Assembly: GCA_024516035.1 (NCBI GenBank)
Contig: CM044955.1
Span: forward strand, 18,243,551 to 18,307,550
Direction of reading: 5' to 3'
Length of the DNA stretch: 64,000 nt
DNA from: Bactericera cockerelli
Taxonomy: Eukaryota > Arthropoda > Insecta > Hemiptera > Triozidae
Part shown: in pieces, positions 41,701 to 54,000 of the stretch
How positions within the stretch are numbered: the first letter of the stretch is position 1
How the letters are laid out: every line of letters starts with the position of its first letter
Position numbers and translations under genes: made by a program
Notes under the pieces: model-generated
What the model saw: only the letters and a program-made list of their open reading frames with translations
Told to the model about the DNA's origin: nothing
Database searches by the model: none

Positions 41701-44700
41701 CTATCACTGTTATCAGAGGCAGCTCGTGTATGGTGTTTAGGTTTGCCCTTCTCATTTTCGTTATTATCAGCATTCTTGGGTTTATTTTTAATATTCTTAT
41801 TTTCTGTCTTATCACTATTTTTAGGTTTGTTTTTCTTCTTTTCAGTGCTGTTAATATTCTTTGATTTATTTTTATTTGTTTCTGTAGTATTAGCACTATT
41901 CTTGAGCTTATTCGCGAGAATTTCTTTCTTTTTCTTATCACGGGAAGTAACAGCTGGAGGGATTATAGAAAAAGATATTTTCTTAGGTTTATTTTCAGTT
42001 TGAGGTTTTGAGTTTGTGCTATCTCTTGAGTTTTTAGCTGAACGAAGTTTAGACTTTATTGTTTCTGATTTGTTCATATTTAAATGCAGGGTAGGTAAAT
42101 GAGAACAAAAAAACACAGTTACAAAAATAAAATCACGAAAATGTTACTTCATAAAGAGGAACATGTCAATTAAATTTTCGTTATGAGCCGCCTTGTTTAT
42201 TTTATGGCCGATTATTATTAAGAAACACGATAAAGTACGATATTAATTTTTAATTAATTTTCAAATTTTAAAATAAAATAAATCACAGAATGTTCATTTA
42301 CACTGTAATTATGAAAATTTGAAATGAAAAGTAACAATTTTGCACATATAAACTATTCAATTTCCGATGGATAGTTTCCTAGTTAATATTTTTTTAAATT
42401 TCGATATACTTAAACCACCAAAATTTCCAGCTTGGTTCAGTACTCAATTAAAACAGTTGACTCTAGATAAAAAAAAGGCAAAAAGATGCCGATCCTGAAA
42501 AATTACGTACTAATAAATGCGTGTATTCCGATTCAATTGATGTACAATCAGGATGTATTCAAGGGGGGCACCTCAGTTGAATTTTATTTTTATGCTTCAT
42601 TAACGATATAGTGTCAGTTATACCGGATGGTGTCAGAGCATGGCTTTTCGCTGACGATTTAAAAATTGCTAAGAGAGTTACAGGCCCGGACGATGCTTCT
42701 GTACTACAGGAAACAATCAACCGTCTCCACCAGTGGTGTAGTGAGAATCTTATGGAACTTAATATTAAGAAATGTAAGGTCATGACTTACCATACCATTC
42801 ACCATCCATATGTAACTAATTATAGTATAAATAGTGTTTTATTAGATAGGATTAGCGAAATCAAAGATCTTGGTGTTATATTCCAGAATAACCTGAAATT
42901 CAATGCACACTTCAAACAGATTAGAAATAAATCTCTACAAATGTTAGGATTATTATATAGACATACAACTGACTTCAAGTGCCCATCAACTTTAAAAATA
43001 ATGTACTATGCTTATGTTAGATCTCGTTTAGAATATTGTTCAGTTGTATGGTCACCACAGTACCTAACACATATAAAATCTATTGAGAGTGTGCAGAGAA
43101 AATTCCTCAGAATGCTCGCTTATAAATGTAACACCCAGATACTTGATCATAACTATGATTATATAATGGGTAATCAGGAAATTATTAGCCTTTTAAAACG
43201 AAGGGAAATAAACGATTTAACCTTCCTTATAAAACTTTTAAAAAATGAAATTTATTCTCCTGAATTACTTGGTAAGATCAATTTTAAAGTCAAAACAAGG
43301 CCAACAAGATCTAATGATATTTTTAGTCTGAAACAACATAGAACGAATATAGGGGAATATTCCCCTATGAATAGAATTCAATCGTTAGGGAATAGAATAG
43401 GTGGAGACTTCGATTTGTTCCAAAATAATGTTAAGGATATTGTTAAAACTATTTTTTAATTTTAATTTTATTGATATTTTTAACTTAAATAACGATTTTT
43501 TTGTTTGTATTTTTTTGTAATTTTATTAATGTAATAAAATGGAACATTGTTCCGTAAATTTATTTAAAAAAAAAAAATAATAATCATCATCATCATCATA
43601 GTGTGGCATCATCGTGAACGATGGTAGCCAGACAGCGGAAGAATGACTCAGCACTTCTACCACTGTCTTTACAAGGAGGCTAATAATTGACAAGGGCCCC
43701 AGAACCAAGCCAATGCTGGTCTATTTCCTCGAGTAATATTTCTCCTCTGCTCCCCAGGCAGCTGGACCCTGCAGGGTGGGAAGCTGGTGAGTCCCATGTA
43801 CTCGTGGGACCCCAAGCGCACCCTAGTGAAGGTGCAGGCGGAGCACGGGGGCACCCCTTACTTCCGGGTGGACGTTGTGCCCGACCCTAGCGACGCGCTG
43901 CAGAACATCATTCGGGTGTCTCCGGCTGGTCTCGGCCTGCCCGACCTCAACTTCTACGTTATGGAGCAGTATGATACTCCGGTAAGTTATGGAGCAGTAT
44001 GATACTCCGGTAAGTTCAACTTTTTGTTTCTGTAAATATATTTGGCCTAGCGGGCTGTTGCCCGCTTTGCGGGCCGAGGCATGGCCGTGAAAGCAAAAAA
44101 TCCTTTTTCGCCAATGGCAGGTGTTGTAGTGGGAATTTCGGAAAATCCCGTCTTATTGCACATCTAGACTATAAGACCTACCAACTGTTTCTCCGAACTT
44201 ACCAGTTCGGAGAAACAGTGATGAATCAGTGAGTGAGTGAGTGAGTCAGTCAGTTTGTGAGTGAAACTCTCTTATATAAGTATAGATGTGGATATTATAA
44301 AGAGGTAGTTTTCCCTTGTACAGAGGTAAAATCAACCTAGAAATCGTTCTCTTATGTATATCAACGTTCGACCGTGTATTGGTTTTTTGTATGTATGTAC
44401 AATTGTACATATGTGGTTTCACTGTGTTATTATGTCATCATTGTAGTAGGTAGCTCACTCAGCATTACTTGTATCCAAATTTCATTATTTTCCAATATCC
44501 ATATTCCTTCTCTCTAGTACCACCATTGGTTGATAGAGCAGAAAATTTCTGCGCTGCTGGGAACCGAACCCAAGTCACTGTGCGTGCATGCCAGTGTTTT
44601 AACACAACAGAAAAAAGTAATCAATAGTAAATTGTACTGTCCCAGTAGTGGTAAAGGCGGCACTCTGTGAATTCAGATCTTCCAGAGGTCGTGGGTTCGA

Positions 44701-47700
44701 ACCCAGCCGGGACATGACAAGTTATCCTTCCATTTGGGATTTTTACCACATAACAATACGTCTTGGACTTACTGCTGGAATAATGGTACTTCAGTAGTCC
44801 TAATCGGGCAGTATAAATAAGGCGATATTATTATTATTATTATTATAAATTAAATTCGTTTTTTTTATCCGATCTCTGTTTTCCTGATAACTCTGCTGGA
44901 TTACAGATCCTGCAAGCGTACAAGAACTACATCAGCGACATGGCGCAACTCCTGGGAGTGACCAGCATAGCAGCCAAGCAGCTCAGTGAGAACATGTACA
45001 ACTACGAGAGGAGACTGGCGGAGATCACACCGGAGCCAGACGTGCTGCAGAATGCCTCGGGCTACAAGAAGATCACGCTCAGGGAAGCCAAGCAGTCTGC
45101 TCCCTCGGTAAGTTGGTTTTTTTTTTAATTTCGACGGGGTACAAACTTGCTTCATACAAATTCAAGTTTCTATCTTGAGCCGTTAAAATGGTAAAAAAAA
45201 GTTTTTTTTTTAATTTCGACGGGGTACCAAATAGGGGATTCCATTTTCGGCCCTACCCAGGCTGGGTGAGGTTAATGTGGATAGCTGGTAAGATTCCCAG
45301 CGAATGGAGGGTAAAACCCCCGTCCTGATCCAGAATGTTAAATCAAATAGAATCGTTGGCGTTAGGAAGGGCATCCAGCCGTAAAAATGTGCAAAACAAC
45401 CATGATTTTGAACAACGTCTACCTTGCTTAAGCGGGATAAGACAGAGTAAAAGAAGATACAGAGTGAAGGAAATTCCCGGAAGGATTTTCACCATTTTAA
45501 CGGCTCAAGATAGAACTTGAATTAGATGAAGTTCTAACGCAAAATTATCCTTTTTTTGGTGGAATTAAATTTCTACAGGTTCAAAGATCGTTTGAACAAA
45601 GTGTCGGTGAAGAGTCAAATGTGTAGAATGTAAGGTAGATTTCGAGTATCAAATAATAAATAGGGGTTCCGTTTAAAAATCGATAGTTCGATCATTTAGC
45701 CTAACTTATCCCAGATGGGGCTGACGTCCTTCCAGAAGGACGTCCTTCTGGAAGGATGTCAGCCCCATCTGGTGAAAGGTACTACGTTGTGGATTATTCT
45801 AATTAATTCAGCTTGTTGAGGTTAGTTGGCGACACCTTAAGCTCTTTGTTTTGAGTCCGAGTGATAAGTTGACAGCACTCATTTTGATTCAGGACTCAAT
45901 TTATATCACCAAAAAAATAAAACAAAAAATTTCACCGCGTTATCTGGGTTATACAGGGTGTCCCGTATACAGATGCAAATATTTTGAGGGTAGGTTCAGC
46001 CCACCGTGGACTATCATATGAGCGAAACTTGCAGTGGGGCATTTTGCTTCGTTAAAGAGTTATGGCCAAATCCCTGTTTTTCCCACAGGTCTAGAGGTCA
46101 CTTAGATCGATGCACGTTTTTAAAGAAATGGTAGCCAGTAAGTAATTTTTGACTTCATGTATGGATAGTCATGCATATTTCCCTTGAAATGCAGTTGGTT
46201 GCATGAAAAAATATTGAAAGACCAGAGAGATATTTAATCATAAGTTCAATAATTTTCTAAAATTCGATTTTTCCCTGTTTTCCCTTTCGTGAATTTAGAG
46301 TACTTCTACAATTGCAATTTTGCGTATCACTAGGTAAAAAAATACCCTTTGCTATTTAGTTTCAATAAATACAAAGTTCTTTCAGACGCGTGAAGGAACG
46401 AATGAGATACGCCTTATCAAACGGCACCAGAAGGAGAGAAACACATCTTTCAAATTTTGAATCTGGGCGCTATTGCATTTTGAAGAACACTCGATGCATG
46501 AAGCGGTCTGTGTGACTATTTTTGTGCCAACTGCAAGTTATAAATGAAAATTTTCTGAGTACAATTAGTTCTATTAACCAACTATATCAATCAAATCTAA
46601 TAGTTAAAATAACAAGGCGATCAATTTGTTCGGTGGAAGAGAAAGCCAGAAGCTTTAAACCTCGCCCTTGGTTCGCTACATATTCTTTTGGGTTCTTTTC
46701 ATTTCATGTCCTGTGTTGCAGAATGTATCATGTTTGTAATTTATCAATAAACTACAAACATGTATCACCACCCTTGATCAGTCTTTGTTTATATTTATTT
46801 CACAAACTGTTAACATGTTCATTGTAAAAAAAAAATGTAAATAAAGCTTGGTCCAATTGTTTATAAAATAAAAATAAAGTATTAATAATAATAGTAACCT
46901 TAAGATTGGATGTTCGAGTTTTACCCAAGGTTAATTTTCGGCACTATTTGTTATGTTTTTGATATCATGATTGTGATAAACACAAAAATGATATTTTTAA
47001 TTTTACTTCTAAAAATGAAATGAAAAAAAGCGCAGAGTCTTTCTCCATGTGTATTCTTTGTCCATAATTACACCACTGGTTGCTGCTTTCGTTGCAGCCT
47101 CTCTCATTTTTCCTCATGATAACCCTGTGACCCCGTAACCCCATTCACATAAAAGTTCACACCGACCGACCATTGTGAATGATCAATTTCCCTCTGTTAA
47201 ACATCCCAGAGCAGTGTATTTATACCTCAAATTACGCGCCAATTCTGTTAAAATTCAGCCAACTTTGAATTTTCCATCATGATTCAGAAGTGTTTTTTGA
47301 GCTTTGTGTGTACTGCGTTCCATGATCTTTAAAGTAATATAAATGAGCTTTCTTTTTTATAAAACTAAACATAATAGGGTATTTTTTTAACTAGTGATAC
47401 GCAGAATTGCAATTGTAGAAGTACTCTAAATTCACGAAAGGGAAAACAGGGAAAAATCAAATTTTAGAAAAGTATTGAACTTATGATTAAATATCTCTCT
47501 GGTCTTTCAATATTTTTTTATGCAACCAACTGCATTTCAAGGGAAATATGCATGACTATCCATACATGAAGTCAAAAATCACTTACTGGCTATCATTTCT
47601 TTAAAAACGTGCATCGATCCAAGTGACCTCTAGACATGTGGGAAAAACAGGGATTTGGCCATAACTCTTTAACGAAGCAAAATGCCCCACTGCAAGTTTC

Positions 47701-50700
47701 GCTCATATGATAGTCCACGGTGGGCTGAACCTACCCTCAAAATATTTGCATCTGTATACGGGACACCCTGTATAACTATTTTTCTTAAGCATGAAAATCT
47801 TTATGTCGTGTAACACAAATCATTGGCTCCCTTAACCAGGTTGACATTGAAAAACATATCAAGTCGTAAAATGTGGAAGAGTTACAGAACCAAAAATCCT
47901 TAAGAAAGAGGTTTATCAATGCCGACCCCAAATAGGTTTGGGAAAAGGCAAAGTGAAAGAAGACAAAGTCGCGTTAATATATTATTACTTCTCTCCCCCA
48001 GGTGAACATGATGGATGTTCTAGCGGCCAAGTTCCCGAGTGCCAAGCTGAACGACTCCACCCAGATCCTGGTCCCCGAGTGTAACTATCTAGACCAAGTG
48101 TCCAACCTCATCTCTAACACTGATCGGCCGTAAGTTTCTGCCCGTAGTTGTTTAGGACGCAAGAACATGGGAATAATAATAATGAATTTTATTATTTATC
48201 TACAATGTTTCAATATTTATAAATTTCCCTCTAAGTACTATGTGTACTTTTAGGGAAATTTATAAATATTGTTATTTATATGGGAAATTTATAAATATTG
48301 AATGGTGGTCGGGATAGCACAGGACAGGGTTATTCAACCTGCGGTCCGCTAAGCAAGTATTAGCGGGCTTTCTCTCTCTGCGGCCATCGTGCTTTCTAGA
48401 TCCCTTACGGCCCGAGGTGGCACGAAGGTTGAACAACCCTGGCCTAGGAGATGATTGGTATAGCGTAGGAGGTTATTGCGATGACCTAGAAGATGGTTTC
48501 AATATCGTAGGATATGACTAGAATAGTCTAGAAAAATGTTATCAAATGTATATTTACATTTGATACATTTTTCTCTCCTAGTAGTCACTGTGGCAGAGCG
48601 AGTTAGCGCGCTAGGCATTGCACACATGGTGACCTGGGTTCGATTCCCAGCGGGGGAGGATTTTTTCTGCTCTGTACTTGGATGTTCGGGGTCCACTCAT
48701 ACCTCGTGAGGAAAAATGAGTAGCTGCTTTAATGTGAAGCAGCGACCAGTGGCAGAATCTTAGGCAAAAAAAATAATACAAGATATTGTAAATTAAAGTG
48801 GTAAAGTCCTATGATTCTGCGCTACCCACTAAAATTGTGACATAATAACACAAAGAAAAAGCATTATTATTATTATATTATAGAATAGCCTAGAAGATCC
48901 CACTTATGCATGATTTATTTCTCGTTTACATTTGATGATATTCGTGTCTCCTTCTGGTTGCAGAGCCCTGAGCACGTATCTGATGTGGAACCTCGCCATC
49001 CAGTACTTTCCCTACATCTCCAACAGCTTCCGACAGACCCAGGATGTGTTCCGCAAAGCCCTGCATGGTGAGATTAAACTTATGTCATACAGGCAAACTT
49101 GGATATGTGAAATCGCCGAGATCTGAACCTTTTATTCCACATATCCAGGTATTCCACATATCCAGGTATTCCACATATCCAGGTATTCCACATATCTAGG
49201 TATTCCACATATCCAGGAATTCCACATATCTAGGTATTCCACATATCCAGGTATTCCACATATCCAGATATTCCACATATCTAGGTATTCCACATATCCA
49301 GGTATTCCACATAATTATCCAGGTATTCCACTTTGGCATTCCACGGGTCGGTACCAGCCAGCACCTGTGAGTTCCACTCGAATTCGTTCGAGCCACTTTG
49401 GTATTTTGATAATCCTCAAATGTATATTTACTGAACAATACTCTGTTTTTCCTACAAGAATAAGACCAAAGTGTCCTTTTACTCAAAACAAGAGGACTGC
49501 ATCCCCTTAGTGTGGGGTAGTCGCATTAAATATATGTTACCTATTATGTACAATTATTAATGCAAATAAATTACAAATTACTGTCACAGTCTATAGTTCT
49601 AAACAAAGTCTTATTATGTGATGTATTTAACTATTTAGTCTGTAGATTCTTTAGACAAGTAGCACTATTAGAACGAGTTTTATTTATTCTTATGTGTGTT
49701 ATTGTTTCCCAGCTTTAATAAACAACACACCGATTCATGAGACTGAAACATGTCATCAGACATATTTCGTTGCTTGCCTTTAACAACTTGAGTGCTATGA
49801 GATCCCAAATGGGTACTCATGAAACTTCACTTCAGTGCCAAGCTGAAAAATGATAGTCCATGCCCACCGTGCCATGACATTTCTTTTCTCTGATCGATCT
49901 GAAACTTTGAGACTGTGTTTCTAGAGCATCTTAGATGAATGTTACCTATAAATAAGACCTGAATTGTGTGAGACCCCATATGGGTACTCATGGCCTACTG
50001 GAACGGTTTTTTTTTATGAAAAAAACATCTTCTGAGAAACCAAATGGGGTCTCACTTTGAGTGTTTTCAGGCTGGATTGAGATACCACATGGGTACTCAT
50101 GGCACTAAAGTGAAGTTCTCAAAAAACAGTCTGGCACTCAAGTTGTTAATGTTGTCACTAATCTCTATATTTTAACGCAAATATAAAGGTATATTGTACA
50201 AAACATACAAAACAGGAAGAGAATGCCGTTGGCATTAGCACCGCCCTTGATCAAGTTTTGTTCTATTAATCTCATTTTCTATGTATTGTATAATTATATT
50301 CTATGTAAACCGACCTCAGTAGCTTGATCGACAAGGCGGCGGACTCGTAACCTGGAGGTCGGTGGTTCAAGTCCCGATTTCAGCGTGGATTTAGTAAAGC
50401 GAGTTTGAGTAGTTGTGATATCACGAAAGTGATTAACACAAATATGATAACTTAAAACTTTAAAAAAATATTCTATGCAAGTAAAACTTGATCCAATATG
50501 TTTAATAATACCTGCACGATGTTCTATTTCCAGGCGAGGTGCAGCCGGCGCCCCGGTGGGAGTTCTGCATAGACACCCTGGCCCGGTACATGGGCCTGGG
50601 GGTGACGGCCCTGGTGCAGAGGAGTGAGGCCCCGCCCCCCCGGGTGCTGGCCTCCGTGGAGGAGGTGTTCAGGGAGGTGAAGCAGAGCATAGTGGAGGAG

Positions 50701-51057
50701 TACCAGGGGGCCGCCTGGCTCTCCCAGGAACTGCGGAACTTCATCGTGCAGAAGGTGAGCTGTTCTTTTTTTTTTAACGTCGCTTTCAACTGCATGGTCA
50801 TATCACGACGGGGGTGTTACCCTCCATTCGCGAGAAACTCACAAACCTGCTACCCACATTAATCTCACCCAGCCTGGGTTGGGCCGGAATGCCAGCATCG
50901 CGAAGTCTTCATCTCGCGCTGGACGTTGCTTAACTTCGGTGATCCAACGAGAACCGGTAGGTGAGCTGTTGTATTCCATCGTATCTCGCTTACCCGTGTG
51001 GTACCAGGTGAAAGAATAGAACCTCAGGTTGTTCCCCCTGTCGTACGAGGCGACTAA

Positions 51058-51088
<31 letters not shown>

Positions 51089-54000
51089 GTAATTGTAAAT
51101 ATCAGCATCGTTTATTGTATTAAATGTTACATACATGAACATAATTAATAATATAATATAATGATTAAAATGTAAGAACATTACTTATATTCTAATTCTA
51201 CTAGTGATGCTCACCTACCCACACTAAAGGATACTTCCTTTGTCTCGTGGGGAGGGAGTAAATATAATCAATGAAATATGACAAGTAGATTTTTTTTATT
51301 TTTTCTTTTTTTTTTTTCCTCTTTTTTTTTTAATCAGATACAGATCAAAACCATCATTTCATCAATTTTCATCAAGTAAAAAAGTTTGTTAAAAGGTAAT
51401 GGGTTTGTTCTTCTTTTAACTAAGAAGAACAAACCCATTACCAGTCTAGCTAGCTGGCCGCTTTCTAGAGGGTTCGAACAGGCTTGAAATAGATAATGAA
51501 GCCACAAGTCCTCACGATGGTTTGATGGTTGGTCCCTCATCGAACCACACAAATAAGACTGTTGACCAGTTTTTTCTTTTTTGTTTTTTTTCTGTATTAC
51601 CCTTAAAATTTGCTGTAAATTAAGTTTATTATAGTATTTTATTTAATTGACCGCGTTTTTGTCATCTAAGCTAGAGACAGATCGCCTTGCAGTCCATAGT
51701 CCTCCAGCCAGTGTTGAATACCGGGAGCTCTCTCTCTTGTTTCAGATCCAGCGCATCAGCATTCAGGTGGGTCTCCCGGCCCCGTTCAGTCAGGATAAGT
51801 ACGTGAATGAGTACTACAGCTCTCTGTACGTTTACAAGACAGACTTCTTCAAGGCCCTGGAGTCTGCCAATCTCTTCCGCCAGCTTGAGCTACAGAGACG
51901 TCTCGTGTCCCCCACTGATGAGACCAGGTAAACACAGCACCCCCCATGGTGTCCCCCACTGATGAGACCAGGTAAACACAGCACCCCCCGTGGTGTCCCC
52001 CACTGATGAGACCAGGTAACCACAGGACCCCCCGTGGTGTCCCCCACTGATGAGACCAGGTAAACACAGCACCCCCCCAGTCCAGGACATGGTCTAAAGT
52101 TAACTCTTAGGTGCCTCCGTGGCGTAATGGTTGTGACTACTGCCCGTAGCCCAGAGGTCTCGAGTTCGACTCGCGGTTTGGGCAGACTTTTCGAAGAAAA
52201 TTCTGTCCCTTCCAAACACGTGAGGCTGACACTTCCGGCCCTACCCAGGCTGGGTGAGGTTCATGTGGGTAGCTGGTACGATTCCCAGCGAATGGAGGGT
52301 AAAACCCCTGTCCTGACTAGCTCAAATCAGGACGTTAAAAGCGAATAGAATCAACTGGTCACAATATAGATCTAATTAGGTCGCTGAGTTAATTGTAAGG
52401 GTTTCACTGAAAACCCTGCAACCAGGTCAGATAATAAAAAAAAACTCTCAGGTGTACCACTCTTAGACATATCTGCACCAAATGGAGTGCCGCGGGTGTT
52501 ACGCTGTTACACGCATGTACATCGGGGTTGGATAGCCTAATTATTTCCGGTTCCACGGAAGAACTCAGTAAGAACATGTCGGTCGTCTGTGTGAGACCAT
52601 GTTGAATATGATAATATTTCATTATGTAAAAACTTCAGTTTTTACATGAAATAGCATTATATCTTCATACCTAAAACCAAAATTTGAATATATTCTTTTT
52701 TTTTTCAAATAACTTTATTATTTTTTATTTTAACATTCAAACTTCAGTAGCTTGATCGATAAGGCGGCGGACTTGTAACCTGGAGGTCGGTGGTTCAAGT
52801 CCCGGTTTCAGCGTAGATTTAGTAAAGCGAGTTAGGGTAGTTGTGACATCACGAAAGTGATTAACACAAATAATTATGCTAACTTAACATCCTTCATTTA
52901 ATATTTAATAGTTACTGCAATCCAATGTACTTTTCAGTATGTGCTAGATTACAGCAAAATATTTGTTTTCAGTGGTATTCATATTCATATTTTATTCATT
53001 AACAATATTCATATTTTAGTGGTAGTTTTCTGTTTTGCTACGTACTCATATCACCTGACTGTAGTACTTGTAGCTGCAATGTTCTTAAAAAGAATTCATC
53101 TCCTTCTGAGAAGCATTTCAATTTTCGAAACAACTTGAGGCAGGTTACAAACTAGTCCGGAAAAATAGCTTAAGAAATGAATAATCTTGGTTCTGTTTCA
53201 GATGGCTGGATGCCCTTGTATCACCGGATGTATCTGTCTCTTACATCGTCTCAGCTAACACTATTGTCGTTCCATCCAGTCTACTCAGGCAACCCTTCTA
53301 CGATCCAGACTTCATCTTGTAAGTACATTTACCAGTTGATCAAACTGATCAGAGGAGCGCCTACTTTAGAGTTTACAAAAAGGAAGAACTTTTAGGGCCA
53401 CATTATGAAGCAGGGTTAATGTTATGCTAAGTCCGACAGGCCTTCCAGTCGGAGTGTTAATCCAATTGCAGCGGACTATAGCGAAAGTTAAGAGTGTTCA
53501 CCAAGATTAAATCTACTCCTGTTTTAAATCCGGCCCTTAATCCCTAATATGAAAAAGTTTAGTGAAAGCTAACCAGCAGACGAGGTTAATATTCAAAGCA
53601 TTTTCTACCACCTAACCCTCAGAGTCTTATTATTATGTGGTCACAAACTCAAATTAATGAGGAAAAATTGATGCACTGGGTGGGATTCGAACCAACGGAT
53701 CCCTACGCTACCTGGATTACCAGACTAGCGCGTTAACCATTACCGTATACAACAATTTCTAAGAGTATATCAGAATTACCCTTGAAATTTCAGGTTGATA
53801 GGACAATATTACAACGTATATCACATTACATGACTACGAAGATAATATATGGGCAAATGTCGATCGAGCTGTATCAGAATCTTTTCGTTTGTATCAAGTC
53901 ATTATCTTTAATTCGTGGGAAACCATTAATCTGAACAAATTGAATCTAATTAAACTCATGAAAGTTTCGAATGACCTTTGATGTAAAAATTTTCAAAGAA

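Larger units (their letters stand above)
39940..43600. mobile_element. Non-LTR retrotransposon (CR1/Jockey-like LINE) with inverted 5' half
   Basis: The - strand half (39940 to at least 42116) holds ORF1 and the start of ORF2 endonuclease. The + strand half (about 42366-43600) holds the ORF2 linker, reverse-transcriptase end, 3' UTR with a GGAAC-ATT-GTTCC hairpin, an A-rich run and a (cat)n tail. Read from the left junction, the element starts inside the endonuclease in antisense, runs back to its own 5' end, then restarts in sense. This is the order produced by twin priming during target-primed reverse transcription. An additional deletion in the sense half (near 42485) removes most of the RT palm. 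Confidence 0.75.

Noticed and set aside
41560..42003. 147-codon hydrophobic + strand frame resembling a membrane protein
   Set aside because: Antisense shadow of the Lys/Asn-rich LINE ORF1.
51832..52215. 127-codon - strand frame with GLISGGHHGG repeats
   Set aside because: Antisense of the 44-bp donor array and exon 9.
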